Shown: one piece after another, positions 35,548 to 45,309 of the stretch
Numbering within the stretch: position 1 is the first letter of the stretch
Layout of the letters: each line of letters opens with the position of its first letter
Assembly: GCF_900112755.1 (NCBI RefSeq)
Contig: NZ_FOMW01000011.1
Span: 62,001-126,000, forward strand
Reading direction: 5' to 3'
DNA from: Sulfitobacter brevis
GTDB lineage: Bacteria > Pseudomonadota > Alphaproteobacteria > Rhodobacterales > Rhodobacteraceae
DNA length: 64,000 bases
Translations under genes and position numbers: made by a program
Notes under the pieces: model-generated
Databases searched by the model: none
What the model saw: only the letters and a program-made list of their open reading frames with translations
Told to the model about the DNA's origin: nothing

Positions 35548-36387
35548 CAAAATATCATTGATCACCTTACTGCCTTGAGCCATCCACAACGATTGGCGAT
35601 CTTCCGGCTGCTGATGCGACGGTGCCCCGACGCGCTGCCCGCTGGAGAGATTGCCGAAGCGCTCGATCTCAAAGCCAGCACTGCATCGGTGTATCTGTCC
35701 ACACTCACCCGCGCTGATCTGATCACCCAGCGTAGGGACGCGACGCGGTTGCTGTATTGCATCAATCTGGAGACCGCGCGCGGGATCGTTGAAGGGCTGT
35801 TTGTCGATTGCTGTCGCGGGCGCGCCGATCTGTGCCCGCCTGCGCTGGCCGATATTGTAACCACTGTAGCCCCAGCGCAGGGGACGAAATTCAATGTGCT
35901 TTTCATCTGCACGGGCAACTCCGCCCGCTCGATCTTTGCGGAAGCGATATTGCGCGAGATGGCTGGTGATCTTTTTAACGCCTATTCGGCGGGCACGGTC
36001 GAAAACTCTGATCTGAACCCCCATGCCGTTCGGTTGCTCACCGCTCGGCAGCATGACGTGACGCCGCTGCGTGCCAAGAACGTCGCGGAATTTAGAACCG
36101 GCACCGCCCCGCAGATGGATTTTGTTTTTACGGTCTGCGACCGCGCCGCCAACGAGGAATGTCCGGTCTGGCAGGGTAAGCCAATTTCAGGCCACTGGGG
36201 TGTTGCCGACCCTGCGAAAGCGACGGGAAGTCAGGCGGAAATGATGCAAGCCTTTCAACGGGCTCACGACGTGCTCTACCAGCGGATTAGCGCGTTCATA
36301 TCCCTGCCGATTGACCAGCTCGACCGAAGATCGTTGCAGACCCATATCGACGAAATCGGCAGACAACCCGCCCTTACACAGGAATAA
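35542..36387 (+). CDS. ArsR repressor fused to thioredoxin-type arsenate reductase ArsC
   Basis: This 281-residue protein joins two arsenic functions. Residues 1-85 are an ArsR winged helix (ALSHPQRLAIFRLLMRRCPD, then ASTASVYLSTLTRADLITQR). Residues 90-98 give C90-C91 and C98, an arrangement like the As(III) site of Acidithiobacillus ArsR. Residues 117-275 are a low-molecular-weight-phosphatase-type ArsC with P-loop C123-TGNSA-R129-S and a second Cys pair in VCDRAANEECPVW, followed by the ArsC motif GHWGVADPAKATG. It would sense arsenite and reduce arsenate in one polypeptide. No Shine-Dalgarno sequence is visible in front of the ATG, which lies inside the operator, so the transcript may be leaderless or nearly so. 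The GAPDH gene follows by 6 nt. Confidence 0.9.
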   Translation: MEQNIIDHLTALSHPQRLAIFRLLMRRCPDALPAGEIAEALDLKASTASVYLSTLTRADLITQRRDATRLLYCINLETARGIVEGLFVDCCRGRADLCPPALADIVTTVAPAQGTKFNVLFICTGNSARSIFAEAILREMAGDLFNAYSAGTVENSDLNPHAVRLLTARQHDVTPLRAKNVAEFRTGTAPQMDFVFTVCDRAANEECPVWQGKPISGHWGVADPAKATGSQAEMMQAFQRAHDVLYQRISAFISLPIDQLDRRSLQTHIDEIGRQPALTQE

Positions 36388-36393
36388 CCCGCC

Positions 36394-37392
36394 ATGACGA
36401 CTTATGCTATCAACGGCCTTGGCCGCATCGGAAAACTGGCGTTGCGCCCCCTGTTGGAGCGGGGGGCAAAAATTGCCTTTATCAATGACGCTGTCGGCGA
36501 TCCCGAAATGCATGCGCATCTATTGGAGTTCGATTCAATTCATGGTCGCTGGCCAGCCGCGTTCGGGTTTGACGCGGACACGATCAGCATCGATGGCACC
36601 CGCATCCCGTTGATTAAGGCCCGCAATCTGGAAGATCTGCCGCTGGAGGGCGTCGATGTGATGATTGATTGTACCGGCGCGTTCAAGACCGAGGCCAAGC
36701 TGGCGCCCTATTTTGCCGCTGGTGTGAAGAAGGTCGTCGTCTCCGCGCCTGTGAAAGACGGGCCAACTGCCAATATCGTCTACGGGGTTAACGATCACAT
36801 CTATGTGCCTGACGCGCACCACATCGTGACCGCCGCGAGTTGTACGACTAATTGCCTCGCGCCCGTGGTTAAGGTCTTGCTTAAAGGGATCGGGATCAAA
36901 CACGGGTCCATCACCACGATCCATGATGTGACCAATACCCAGACAATTGTTGATCGCCCCGCCAAGGACCTGCGCCGTGCGCGCTCGGCCTTGACCAATC
37001 TGATCCCCACGACCACCGGATCGGCGACTGCAATCACGCTGATCTATCCCGAGCTGGCCGGCAAGTTGAACGGCCACGCCGTGCGCGTGCCCTTGCTGAA
37101 CGCTTCAATCACTGACTGCGTTTTCGAGATGGCGCGGGATACCACGGTGGAGGAGGTGAACGCGCTGTTCAAGGCCGCGTCCGAAGGGCCGATGAAGGGC
37201 ATATTAGGCTATGAAACACGGCCATTGGTCTCCTCCGATTACACCAACGATCCGCGCAGCAGCATCATCGATGCGCTCTCGACGATGGTGGTGAACGGCA
37301 CGCAGGTGAAGGTCTATGCGTGGTATGATAACGAATTTGGCTACGCTCACCGCTTGGTTGACGTGGCGCTGATGGTGGGGGCCAAACTGTGA
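36394..37392 (+). CDS. ArsJ-associated glyceraldehyde-3-phosphate dehydrogenase
   Basis: This 332-residue GAPDH has the Rossmann start [15 protein letters not shown], the active-site block TAASC150[26 protein letters not shown] and the [15 protein letters not shown] tail. In ars operons such GAPDHs form 1-arseno-3-phosphoglycerate from glyceraldehyde 3-phosphate and arsenate; the unstable product is expelled by ArsJ and breaks down outside the cell. The 4-nt overlap with arsJ (GTGA) and the upstream ArsR-ArsC fusion support this role over central glycolysis. Confidence 0.92.
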   Translation: MTTYAINGLGRIGKLALRPLLERGAKIAFINDAVGDPEMHAHLLEFDSIHGRWPAAFGFDADTISIDGTRIPLIKARNLEDLPLEGVDVMIDCTGAFKTEAKLAPYFAAGVKKVVVSAPVKDGPTANIVYGVNDHIYVPDAHHIVTAASCTTNCLAPVVKVLLKGIGIKHGSITTIHDVTNTQTIVDRPAKDLRRARSALTNLIPTTTGSATAITLIYPELAGKLNGHAVRVPLLNASITDCVFEMARDTTVEEVNALFKAASEGPMKGILGYETRPLVSSDYTNDPRSSIIDALSTMVVNGTQVKVYAWYDNEFGYAHRLVDVALMVGAKL

Positions 37393-38633
37393 CACGTCCC
37401 GCCGGATTTGCCGCCTATATCACGGTAACGTCGGCGTACTGGGCCTTCATGCTGACCGATGGCGCGCTGCGGATGCTGGTGCTTTTGCACTTCCACACCT
37501 TGGGGTTTTCGCCAGTCCAGCTTGCCTATCTGTTTGTGCTCTATGAGGTTGCGGGGATTGTCACCAATCTTTCAGCGGGGTGGATCGCCGCGCGCTTTGG
37601 GCTGACTGTCACCCTTTATGTCGGGTTGGCATTGCAGGTCGTGGCGCTTTTGGCTCTTGCACAGCTTGATCCGGCGTGGAGCATCACCGCCTCTGTGGTG
37701 TTTGTCATGGGCGTGCAGGGACTCTCGGGTGTGGCCAAGGACCTTGCAAAGATGAGCTCGAAATCCGCGGTCAAGATCCTTGCGCCTGCGGATAGTGGCG
37801 GATTGTTCCGCTGGGTGGCACTGCTGACGGGGTCAAAGAACGCGGTGAAGGGGACGGGGTTTTTGTTGGGAGCCGTGATGCTCGGCATGCTGGGGTTTGT
37901 AGCTTCGGTGCTGGTGATGGCAGCTATCTTGTTCGTCATTCTTATCGGCGTGGTAATGTCGATGCCGTCGGGCCTGCCCGTAGGGCGCAAAGGGGTGAAG
38001 TTTGCCGAAGTGTTCTCGAAAAACCGCAACATAAACCGCCTCAGCGCCGCGCGGTTGTTCCTGTTTGGGGCGCGCGACGTCTGGTTTGTGGTGGGCATTC
38101 CGATCTATTTTTATGCGGTGCTGTCAGACGGTAGCGCCGCAGGCAACCGGGACGCGTTTTTCATGATCGGCAGCTTTATGGCGGTCTGGACGATCCTTTA
38201 CGGCATCGTTCAAGGCGCGGCGCCGCGTATCCTGCGCGCTGCCGTGCGAGAGGACAGCGCAATCTTGCAACAAGCCCGCATTTGGGCCGCAGCACTGATT
38301 GTTGTGCCTGCCGTTTTGGCAATGCTGGTTTGGATGGTGCCTGCGCCGACCCCAGCGCTCACCGCGACAATCGTTGCGGGCTTGTTGCTGTTCGGGGCTA
38401 TATTCGCGGTCAACTCGTCGCTGCATTCTTACCTGATCCTAAGCTTCTCCAACGCAGAACGGGTTACGATGGATGTAGGGTTCTACTACATGTCCAACGC
38501 AGCCGGACGGCTCACGGGCACGCTTTTGTCGGGGGCGACCTATCAATGGGGCGGCCTGCCGCTGTGTCTCGCGACTGCGACTTTTATGCTTGGATTGAGC
38601 TGGATCGGCACCGCGCGGCTGAAGCTCGCTTAA
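37389..38633 (+). CDS. arsJ: Organoarsenical efflux MFS transporter ArsJ
   Basis: This 414-residue major-facilitator protein has about 11-12 membrane segments. Conserved ArsJ features include [20 protein letters not shown], the [17 protein letters not shown] loop, [20 protein letters not shown] and the [20 protein letters not shown] segment. It exports 1-arseno-3-phosphoglycerate made by the GAPDH encoded just before it, giving arsenate resistance without reduction. The GTG start overlaps the GAPDH stop. No arsB or acr3 arsenite pump is present in the window. Confidence 0.93.
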   Translation: MTRPAGFAAYITVTSAYWAFMLTDGALRMLVLLHFHTLGFSPVQLAYLFVLYEVAGIVTNLSAGWIAARFGLTVTLYVGLALQVVALLALAQLDPAWSITASVVFVMGVQGLSGVAKDLAKMSSKSAVKILAPADSGGLFRWVALLTGSKNAVKGTGFLLGAVMLGMLGFVASVLVMAAILFVILIGVVMSMPSGLPVGRKGVKFAEVFSKNRNINRLSAARLFLFGARDVWFVVGIPIYFYAVLSDGSAAGNRDAFFMIGSFMAVWTILYGIVQGAAPRILRAAVREDSAILQQARIWAAALIVVPAVLAMLVWMVPAPTPALTATIVAGLLLFGAIFAVNSSLHSYLILSFSNAERVTMDVGFYYMSNAAGRLTGTLLSGATYQWGGLPLCLATATFMLGLSWIGTARLKLA

Positions 38634-38676
38634 TCTGTGGCGGGCAATACTCATCGGGCATCGTTCTGGGCCACGC

Positions 38677-39342
38677 TCATTTCACTGATGCAGTATTCGT
38701 GCGCGATAGGTTGGCCAGCAGATCGGCAAATCGGTCGCCCTGAATGGTGATATGTGCCCGCATCGCCGCGTTAGCAGCGGCCTCGTCACCGGATTTGATC
38801 GTCTCGACGATGGTCGCGTGTTCGACCAGCGATGTCTTCATCCGGTCGCGGGCGCGCAGCTGCAGGCGTCGATAGGCTTTCAGGCGTTTTTGCAGACGGT
38901 CGATTTCCTTTTGGAGGAAAGTATTGCCGCTAATCGTGCGGATCAGATCGTGAAACGCCTCGTTCTCATAATAGTAGCGATCACTGTCGCCGGTCTGGGC
39001 TGCCTCGGCGCAGAGCGAGTGGCTAATCTCAAGGGCCTCAATATCGCTGGCCGAAGCACGGCGCGCGGCGTTCGAGGCGCACAGCCCCTCAAGCTCGGCC
39101 ATAACTTGAAACATTTCGCTCAGAAGCTGCGGGCCGACATCGGCCACAAAAGCCCCGCGACGTGGGAAGTGTTCAAGCAAGCCAGTGGCGGCCAGTTGAA
39201 AGATCGCCTGGCGGATCGGGGTGCGCGACACGCCGAATTCCTCGGCCAGTGTCACCTCGTCTACCCGTGCGCCCGGCAAAAGCTGACCTGTCAAAATGCG
39301 GTCTTCCAACGCGTCATGCACCGAGAACTTGAGCTTTTTCAT
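38677..39342 (-). CDS. matR: GntR/FCD-family regulator of the malonate genes
   Basis: This 221-residue regulator has an N-terminal winged helix (VHDALEDRILTGQLLPGARV, then LAEEFGVSRTPIRQAIFQLA, the GntR signature) and a C-terminal all-helical FCD ligand domain (EAFHDLIRTISGNTFLQKEI, then LVEHATIVETIKSGDEAAAN, with typical Asp/His metal ligands). The start at 39342 follows AAGGAGC at good spacing. It is divergent from a TRAP-malonate operon, the same arrangement as MatR in rhizobia. Malonate or malonyl-CoA as effector is inferred. Confidence 0.8.
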   Translation of the reverse strand: MKKLKFSVHDALEDRILTGQLLPGARVDEVTLAEEFGVSRTPIRQAIFQLAATGLLEHFPRRGAFVADVGPQLLSEMFQVMAELEGLCASNAARRASASDIEALEISHSLCAEAAQTGDSDRYYYENEAFHDLIRTISGNTFLQKEIDRLQKRLKAYRRLQLRARDRMKTSLVEHATIVETIKSGDEAAANAAMRAHITIQGDRFADLLANLSRTNTASVK

Positions 39343-39411
39343 GGGTCGCTCCTTGCCGTTATACCGCATGCAATAGAGACAAAGTATTATGGAGCTGTTA
39401 AATTGTACACA

Positions 39412-39423
39412 ATAATATTGTAA
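39412..39423. promoter_or_regulatory. Putative MatR/GntR operator
   Basis: ATTGT-AC-ACAAT is an inverted repeat with 5-bp perfect arms, matching the FCD-type GntR operator pattern (ATTGTNNACAAT). It lies in the divergent region, 70 nt from matR and 86 nt from the TRAP binding-protein start. Confidence 0.5.
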
Positions 39424-39508
39424 AAGAGTACAGTGCTGCTAAGCATAGGAGATGCGGTTGCCGGGGGGAGATTCGGGGACCGTCAAAAAAGTTCGTGGAG
39501 GAACACCA

Positions 39509-40495
39509 ATGTCATTTTTCAAATCCAGCGTCGCTGGCGCTGTGCTGTTGGGCGCGCTTGCCGCACCTGCAATGGCCGAAACCCTCAAGTTGAGCCACCA
39601 GTGGTCCGAAGGCGATGTGCGCCATCAGGTCGCCCAGATGGTTGCCGACGAGGTTGCTGCGGCTGATGTCGATCTGAAGATCCAGATTTTTCCAAACCAG
39701 ACCCTGTTTAAGGCGCGCGAGCAGTATACGCCGCTGTCGCGTGGCCAGTTGGATATGACCGTGCTGCCGCTGAGCTATGCGGGCGGCCAGCAGCCAGCCT
39801 ATAACCTGACCCTGATGCCGGGCCTTGTGAAAAACCACGACCACGGTGCGCGTTTGTCGAAATCGCCATTCATGGAAGAGATCGAAACTGTGATGGCCGG
39901 TGATGATGTGATCACGCTGGTACACGGCTATCTGGCGGGCGGATTTGGCTCTAACAAAGCATGTATCACGGGCCCTGACGATGTAGCCGGTGTCAGCATT
40001 CGTGCGGCGGGCAAGTCATTTGAACAGATGCTTGCAGGTGCCGGAGCCTCGATCTCTTCGATGGCGTCGTCCGAGATTTACACTGCTTTGCAGACCGGCG
40101 TTCTGGATGCGGCCAATACCTCGTCCGAGAGCTTTGTCAGCTACCGTCTTTATGAACAGTTGAAGTGTTACACTCCTGCGGGCGATTACGCGCTTTGGTT
40201 CATGTATCAGCCAATGATAATGAACAAGACCACCTTTGAAGGTCTGACCGAAGAGCAGCAGGCCGCTCTGATGGCAGCCAGCGAAAAGGCTGAAGCCTTC
40301 TATCTCGAAGAAGCCAAAAAAGGCGACCAAGTTGCGGCGAAAGCCTTCTCTGACGCGGGCGTCGAACTGGCCGAGATGTCGGAAGAAGATTTCAACGCAT
40401 GGCGCGAACTGGCCAAGACAACGTCCTATCCGGCGTTTGTCGAAGAACTGGCCGACGGTCAGAAGCTGCTTGATATGGCGCTTTCGGTCGAGTGA
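39509..40495 (+). CDS. TRAP transporter solute-binding protein (probable malonate)
   Basis: This 328-residue periplasmic DctP-type receptor has a signal peptide (FKSSVAGAVLLGALAAPAMA) and the DctP core: LKLSHQWSEGDVRHQVAQMV, FPNQTLFKAREQYTPLSRGQ and the key GVSIRAAGKSFEQMLAGAGA segment with the conserved Arg that binds carboxylates. A GGAGG ribosome binding site at 39497-39501 and the signal peptide fix the ATG at 39509. The operon context with malonyl-CoA enzymes points to malonate as ligand; the family alone only says an organic anion. Confidence 0.88.
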   Translation: MSFFKSSVAGAVLLGALAAPAMAETLKLSHQWSEGDVRHQVAQMVADEVAAADVDLKIQIFPNQTLFKAREQYTPLSRGQLDMTVLPLSYAGGQQPAYNLTLMPGLVKNHDHGARLSKSPFMEEIETVMAGDDVITLVHGYLAGGFGSNKACITGPDDVAGVSIRAAGKSFEQMLAGAGASISSMASSEIYTALQTGVLDAANTSSESFVSYRLYEQLKCYTPAGDYALWFMYQPMIMNKTTFEGLTEEQQAALMAASEKAEAFYLEEAKKGDQVAAKAFSDAGVELAEMSEEDFNAWRELAKTTSYPAFVEELADGQKLLDMALSVE

Positions 40496-40504
40496 TTGCG
40501 ATAG

Positions 40505-40535
40505 GCGGGAGGGCAGGGCGAACTTGCCTTCCCGC
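40505..40535 (+). other. Intercistronic hairpin between TRAP binding protein and small permease
   Basis: An 11-bp stem (40505-40515 with 40525-40535, one G-U pair) encloses a 9-nt loop and is followed by TTTCT. It probably stabilises or partly terminates the transcript so that the binding protein is made in excess. Confidence 0.6.
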
Positions 40536-40571
40536 TTTCTACCCCAGTAAGCAGAACGGAGGCTCACTGAC

Positions 40572-41147
40572 GTGACCCAATTTGCACGGCCCGATGGGCA
40601 CAAGCCGATGCCAGCGGCGGTCCGGTTGATCGGCTTGATCTCTACCGTTTGTGGCGTCCTCGCCTCCTTTATGATCCTCGCGGCGGTGTTGATCACCTGC
40701 CAGATGATTTTTGTCCGTGCGGTGCTGAACCAGTCGACGGTCTGGCAGACCGAAGTGGTGATTTACTTGATGATCGGCGCGACGCTGATCGGCCTGCCTT
40801 ATGTGCAAAAGCTGCGCGGGCATGTCGGGGTTGATCTGTTGCCGACCCTGCTGCCGATCCGGATGCGGCGCGGGCTGTCAGCGATTACCTTGGCGATCAC
40901 CGCCGGAATGATTGCGATCATGCTCTTTTACGGCTGGGAAATGTGGCATCTGGCATGGGCGCGGGGCTGGAAGTCCGAAACCGTGATGGCGATCCCGCTG
41001 GCGATCCCCTATCTGGCGATCCCTGTCGGATTTGCGCTGTTCTTGCTGCAATTAGCCGGTGACTTCTGGATGGTTATGTCCGGTGCGCCGATTGACGACA
41101 AAGGGATGGCCGCGGCCTCCCCAACTCCTTCGCATGAGGACTATTGA
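40572..41147 (+). CDS. TRAP transporter small permease (DctQ type)
   Basis: This 191-residue membrane protein has four segments, with the DctQ pattern CQMIFVRAVLNQSTVWQTEV and the IGATLIGLPYVQKLRGHVGV segment followed by a P-x-x-x-R-x-x-L loop. It bridges the binding protein and the large permease. The GTG start lies 10 nt after a GGAGG sequence. The stop and the next ATG share a base (TGATG). Confidence 0.88.
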   Translation: MTQFARPDGHKPMPAAVRLIGLISTVCGVLASFMILAAVLITCQMIFVRAVLNQSTVWQTEVVIYLMIGATLIGLPYVQKLRGHVGVDLLPTLLPIRMRRGLSAITLAITAGMIAIMLFYGWEMWHLAWARGWKSETVMAIPLAIPYLAIPVGFALFLLQLAGDFWMVMSGAPIDDKGMAAASPTPSHEDY

Positions 41148-42466
41148 TGGATCCGCTGGTACTGGGCGGCCTTGTCGCTATCGCAACTGTTCTTGTGTTG
41201 TTTTCGGGCGTGCCCGTCGGCGCGGGGCTGCTGATTGTTGCGACCTTCTTTCTCTATGTCTTTGACGGCCCGCGCAGCCTGCAAGCGCTGCCGGAGCTGT
41301 TTTACGGCGACCTCAATTCCTTCGCGCTGCTATCAATCCCGATGTTCATCATCATGGGGTCTGCGATATCATCGACGCGCGCGGGGCCAGACCTTTATGA
41401 GGCGCTGGAGCGTTGGCTGACCAAGGTGCCTGGTGGATTAGTCGTCTCTAACCTGGGGGCTTGTGCCTTGTTTGCCGCAATGTCGGGCTCATCTCCGGCG
41501 ACCTGTGCGGCAATCGGCAAGATGGGTATTCCCGAGATGCGCAAGCGCGGCTACCCCGATGAAGTCGCCGCAGGATCAATCGCCGCGGGGGGTACCTTGG
41601 GCATCCTGATCCCGCCGTCGGTGACCATGATCGTCTACGGCATTGCGACCGAAACCAGCATCGGGCGTCTGTTCCTTGCCGGCGTTTTGCCGGGTGTGTT
41701 GCTGGTTATGCTGTTCATTGCTTGGGCGATTTATGACACGTGGCGGCGCGGTGCGGCGGGTGTGGCGCTGTCGGGCATCAGCTATACTTGGGCGCAACGC
41801 TTCGAAGTCCTGCCGCGTGTCATTCCGTTCATCGTGATCATCGCGGGCGTGCTTTATGCGCTCTATGGCGGTGTCGCCACGCCATCGGAAACGGCGGCTG
41901 TTGGTGCGCTTTTGTGCATCGTGGTCGCGGTGGTGGTCTACCGGATGTACCAGCCTACCGCTCTTTGGGCCGTGCTGCGCGACTCCACCCGCGAGTCGGT
42001 GATGATCCTCTTTATCATCGGCGCGGCGGGGGTGTTTTCCTTTATGCTCTCCTCGCTTTTCGTCACCCAGTCGATAGCCGAGTGGATTGCCAACCTCGAC
42101 GTGAATCGTTGGGTTTTAATGGGGATCATCAACCTCTTCCTGCTGGTCGCGGGCTTTTTCCTGCCACCTGTGGCGGTGATCCTGATGTCGGCGCCGATTT
42201 TACTACCGATCATCATCACAGCCGGATTTGACCCTTACTGGTTTGCCGTCATCGTGACGATCAACATGGAAATCGGGCTGATCACGCCGCCTGTCGGGCT
42301 GAACCTTTACGTGATCAACGGCATCGCGCCGGATATCTCGCTGAAGAAAATCCTCGTAGGCTCCATGCCTTTTGTGGGCTGTATGATCCTTGCCATCGTG
42401 ATCCTGTCGGCCTTCCCCGGCATTGTGACATGGCTGCCTGACGTGGTCATGGGCCCCGAGCTTTAG
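41147..42466 (+). CDS. TRAP transporter large permease (DctM type)
   Basis: This 439-residue, roughly 12-helix channel subunit uses a sodium gradient. Signature segments are AAMSGSSPATCAAIGKMGIP, AAGGTLGILIPPSVTMIVYG and the MEIGLITPPVGLNLYVINGI block. The ATG at 41147 overlaps the DctQ stop by one base and is preferred to the TTG one codon earlier. It is followed immediately (1 nt) by the malonyl-CoA decarboxylase gene, so uptake and use are on one transcript. Confidence 0.93.
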   Translation: MDPLVLGGLVAIATVLVLFSGVPVGAGLLIVATFFLYVFDGPRSLQALPELFYGDLNSFALLSIPMFIIMGSAISSTRAGPDLYEALERWLTKVPGGLVVSNLGACALFAAMSGSSPATCAAIGKMGIPEMRKRGYPDEVAAGSIAAGGTLGILIPPSVTMIVYGIATETSIGRLFLAGVLPGVLLVMLFIAWAIYDTWRRGAAGVALSGISYTWAQRFEVLPRVIPFIVIIAGVLYALYGGVATPSETAAVGALLCIVVAVVVYRMYQPTALWAVLRDSTRESVMILFIIGAAGVFSFMLSSLFVTQSIAEWIANLDVNRWVLMGIINLFLLVAGFFLPPVAVILMSAPILLPIIITAGFDPYWFAVIVTINMEIGLITPPVGLNLYVINGIAPDISLKKILVGSMPFVGCMILAIVILSAFPGIVTWLPDVVMGPEL

Positions 42467-42467
42467 G

Positions 42468-43745
42468 ATGGATACGGCGATGAACAGGGCAAGTGGCATA
42501 CTGAACGATCTGATCGGGCGGGTCGCGGACACCGGACGCGGCTTGATGAAATCAGCGCCGCAAGACGATATCTTTGACATCTGCGAGGCTTTGCTGAGCG
42601 GCAAGGGCGAGGCGACGGGGCTGGCACAAGCGCGGGTGATCTTTGATCGCTACGCCGCACTGTCTGCCGAGAAAAAGCAGGTGTTTTTTGCCACGCTGCG
42701 TGATCGTTTCGGGGTCGACCGCGCCAAGACCGAAGCGGCTTATAACGCGCAGGAGCTGTCCTTGCGGGCGCTACATGCAGCATCCGAGCCACGCTCGCAG
42801 GAGCTGATCCGGCGGCTGAACCGCGCGCCGGGTGGCACCTTAAAGCTGGTGGCGATGCGGCAGGATTTGCTGGCGTTCATGGACAAGGACGCGTCGTTGA
42901 AGCCGCTGGATGACGATTTTCGTCATCTGTTCAGCTCGTGGTTCAACCGTGGTTTTCTGGAGCTGCGCAGCATTGACTGGAACACATCGGCCGCCGTTCT
43001 GGAAAAGATCATCCGCTATGAAGCGGTGCATGAAATCAGCGGCTGGAGCGACCTGCGTCGCCGTGTGGCCGCGCCCGACAGACGGCTCTATGCCTTTTTC
43101 CATCCCGCACTGCTGGATGATCCGCTGATCTTTGTCGAGGTCGCGCTGACCCCGTCGATCCCCGGAAACATTGACGATATCCTCGCCTCCGAGCGCAAGA
43201 TGCTGACGCCGGATCAGGCTCTAACTGCGGTATTTTACTCGATCTCCAACTGTCAGGACGGGCTGCGCGGGATTTCCTTTGGCAACTTCTTGATCAAACA
43301 GGTGGTCGAAGAATTACGCCGTGACTTTGGCAAGCTCACAACTTTTGTGACGCTGTCGCCTGTTCCGGGTCTGCGTAAATGGGCGCTGGCGCAGGTTGCT
43401 GACAAAGCGCTGCCAGAGCGGCTGGCCAAAATCGTCGAACAAGCCGAAGCAGGCAATACGACCGCCGATCTGGCCGAATTGACGGCGCATTATATGCTCG
43501 TCGCCCGCTCCGCGCGGGGCGGGGCCACCGATCCTGTCGCGCGGTTCCACCTTGGCAACGGCGCGCGGTTGGAGCGTATTCACCCTAACGCTGACAAAAG
43601 CGAACGCGGTCAGGCCGCATCATGGGGCGTGATGGTTAATTATCTCTACGATTTGGCGACGATCGAGCGTAATCACGAGGCCTATTCGACGGCTGATGAC
43701 ATCATCGCCTCCACCCAAGTGCGACGGTTGCTAAAGACCCGCTGA
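42468..43745 (+). CDS. matA: Malonyl-CoA decarboxylase MatA
   Basis: This enzyme decarboxylates malonyl-CoA to acetyl-CoA. The 425-residue product has the N-terminal helical domain (ending ELRSIDWNTSAAVLEKIIRY) and the C-terminal GNAT-like catalytic domain with LYAFFHPALLDDPLIFVEVA, FYSISNCQDGLRGISFGNFL and TFVTLSPVPGLRKWAL; the catalytic Ser/His residues lie in TLSPVPG and the FHLGNGARLERIHPNADKS segment. An internal ATG four codons in (42480) is an alternative start. It is followed by matB after 12 nt. Confidence 0.95.
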   Translation: MDTAMNRASGILNDLIGRVADTGRGLMKSAPQDDIFDICEALLSGKGEATGLAQARVIFDRYAALSAEKKQVFFATLRDRFGVDRAKTEAAYNAQELSLRALHAASEPRSQELIRRLNRAPGGTLKLVAMRQDLLAFMDKDASLKPLDDDFRHLFSSWFNRGFLELRSIDWNTSAAVLEKIIRYEAVHEISGWSDLRRRVAAPDRRLYAFFHPALLDDPLIFVEVALTPSIPGNIDDILASERKMLTPDQALTAVFYSISNCQDGLRGISFGNFLIKQVVEELRRDFGKLTTFVTLSPVPGLRKWALAQVADKALPERLAKIVEQAEAGNTTADLAELTAHYMLVARSARGGATDPVARFHLGNGARLERIHPNADKSERGQAASWGVMVNYLYDLATIERNHEAYSTADDIIASTQVRRLLKTR

Positions 43746-43757
43746 GAAGGACAACAT

Positions 43758-45281
43758 ATGTACGATGGTAACCACCTTGCGCAGACCCTGCGCCTTGCCT
43801 CGGTCGGGCGTGAGTCCACCGCGTTTTCTACCGATCCCGCAACGGGGGAGGTCACGAGCTATGGCACGCTGTGGCAAAATGCCGAGCGGGTGGCTGCGGC
43901 GCTGATCGGACTTGGCGTTGAACCCGGGGACCGCGTGGCTTTGCAGGCGGAAAAATCGCTTGGCGTGTTGGAGCTTTACCTCGGCACCATGCTCGCAGGC
44001 GCGATCCATCTGCCGCTAAATACTGCTTATACCGCTGCTGAAGTGGGCTATTTCCTCTCGGATGCCAGCCCGCGGATTTTTGTCTGTGATCCGGCGCGGC
44101 AGGAAGAACTGGCCGAGGTGGTTAAGGCCGCCAATGTGCAAACTGTGTTGACCCTTGATGCGAATGGCAACGGCTCCCTGCGCGACAAGGCCAGCGATGC
44201 TGGGCCGATCCTCAGTGCCGTGGCGCGCGGTGCCGATGATCTGGCGGCGTTTTTGTATACCTCGGGCACCACGGGCCGTTCCAAAGGCGCGATGCTGACC
44301 CATGGCAACCTCGCCTCCAACGCTGATACCCTGCGCGATCTGTGGCAGTTCACCAAAGACGATGTGCTGATCCACGCGCTGCCGCTGTTCCATACACACG
44401 GGCTGTTTGTGGCGATCAATGTGACGATGGTTGCAGGGGGCGCGATCCGCCTGCACCGCGCCTTTAACCCCGATGCGATCCTGGCTGATTTCGACTGTGG
44501 GACTGCGCTGATGGGGGTACCGACCTTCTACACCCGTCTTCTGGGGCACAAGGGCTTGAGCAAAGAGTCTGTGGGTAAAATGCGGCTCTTCATCTCCGGC
44601 TCGGCACCGATGCTGACCGAGACGCATCACGACTGGCAAGCCCGCACCTGCCATACAGTGCTGGAACGGTACGGGATGACCGAGACCTGCATGAACACCT
44701 CCAATCCTTACGATGGCACGCGCAAGGCTGGCACGGTCGGGCTGCCGCTTGACGGGGTCGAAATGCGTATTGCCACACCCGAGGGCGTGGTTTTGCCGCA
44801 GGGCGAGATCGGCGGGATCGAAGTGCGCGGAGAGAATGTGTTCAAAGGCTATTGGAACATGCCTGAAAAGACCGCCGAGGAGCTGCGCCCGGATGGGTGG
44901 TTTATCACCGGTGATATCGGGCAGATTGATGAGGATGGTTATCTAACCATCGTCGGCCGATCCAAGGATCTGATCATTTCGGGCGGGTATAACATCTATC
45001 CCAAAGAGATCGAGAGCATCATTGATCAAGTCGCGGGCGTTGTTGAAAGCGCGGCTTATGGCATCCCCCATGCCGATTTCGGCGAGAGTGTCGCGGTCGC
45101 AGTCGTGCGCGAGACGGGCAGCACGCTCACCGATGAGGATATTCTGGAAGCGATTTCGGGCGATCTTGCCCGGTTCAAGCTGCCAAGAAAGATATTTTTT
45201 CTGGACGAATTGCCACGCAACACGATGGGCAAGGTGCAGAAAAATGTTTTGCGGAGTACCGGTGGTGCCCCGTCGCAGTGA
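43758..45281 (+). CDS. matB: Malonyl-CoA synthetase MatB
   Basis: This is a 507-residue AMP-forming ligase that activates malonate with CoA. The ANL motifs are FLYTSGTTGRSKGAMLTHGN (P-loop), VLERYGMTETCMNTSNPYDG (A5), GWFITGDIGQIDEDGYLTIV (A7/A8 hinge) and the A10 Lys in LPRNTMGKVQKNVLR. The GERYGMTE-type motif together with the YDGTRKAGTVGLPLDGVEMR segment is the MatB pattern. With MatA it converts imported malonate to acetyl-CoA. The ATG follows an AAGGA sequence at good spacing. Confidence 0.94.
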   Translation: MYDGNHLAQTLRLASVGRESTAFSTDPATGEVTSYGTLWQNAERVAAALIGLGVEPGDRVALQAEKSLGVLELYLGTMLAGAIHLPLNTAYTAAEVGYFLSDASPRIFVCDPARQEELAEVVKAANVQTVLTLDANGNGSLRDKASDAGPILSAVARGADDLAAFLYTSGTTGRSKGAMLTHGNLASNADTLRDLWQFTKDDVLIHALPLFHTHGLFVAINVTMVAGGAIRLHRAFNPDAILADFDCGTALMGVPTFYTRLLGHKGLSKESVGKMRLFISGSAPMLTETHHDWQARTCHTVLERYGMTETCMNTSNPYDGTRKAGTVGLPLDGVEMRIATPEGVVLPQGEIGGIEVRGENVFKGYWNMPEKTAEELRPDGWFITGDIGQIDEDGYLTIVGRSKDLIISGGYNIYPKEIESIIDQVAGVVESAAYGIPHADFGESVAVAVVRETGSTLTDEDILEAISGDLARFKLPRKIFFLDELPRNTMGKVQKNVLRSTGGAPSQ

Positions 45282-45282
45282 T

Positions 45283-45302
45283 CTCGCGATTGTTTTCGCG
45301 AG
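45283..45302 (+). promoter_or_regulatory. Hairpin overlapping the ribosome binding site of a mini-ORF
   Basis: CTCGCGA (45283-45289) and TCGCGAG (45296-45302) form a perfect 7-bp stem with a 6-nt loop right after the matB stop. Its 3' arm contains most of the GAGG at 45300-45303 that serves the ATG at 45310, so folding would hide that site. Confidence 0.45.
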
Positions 45303-45309
45303 GTGTGTG

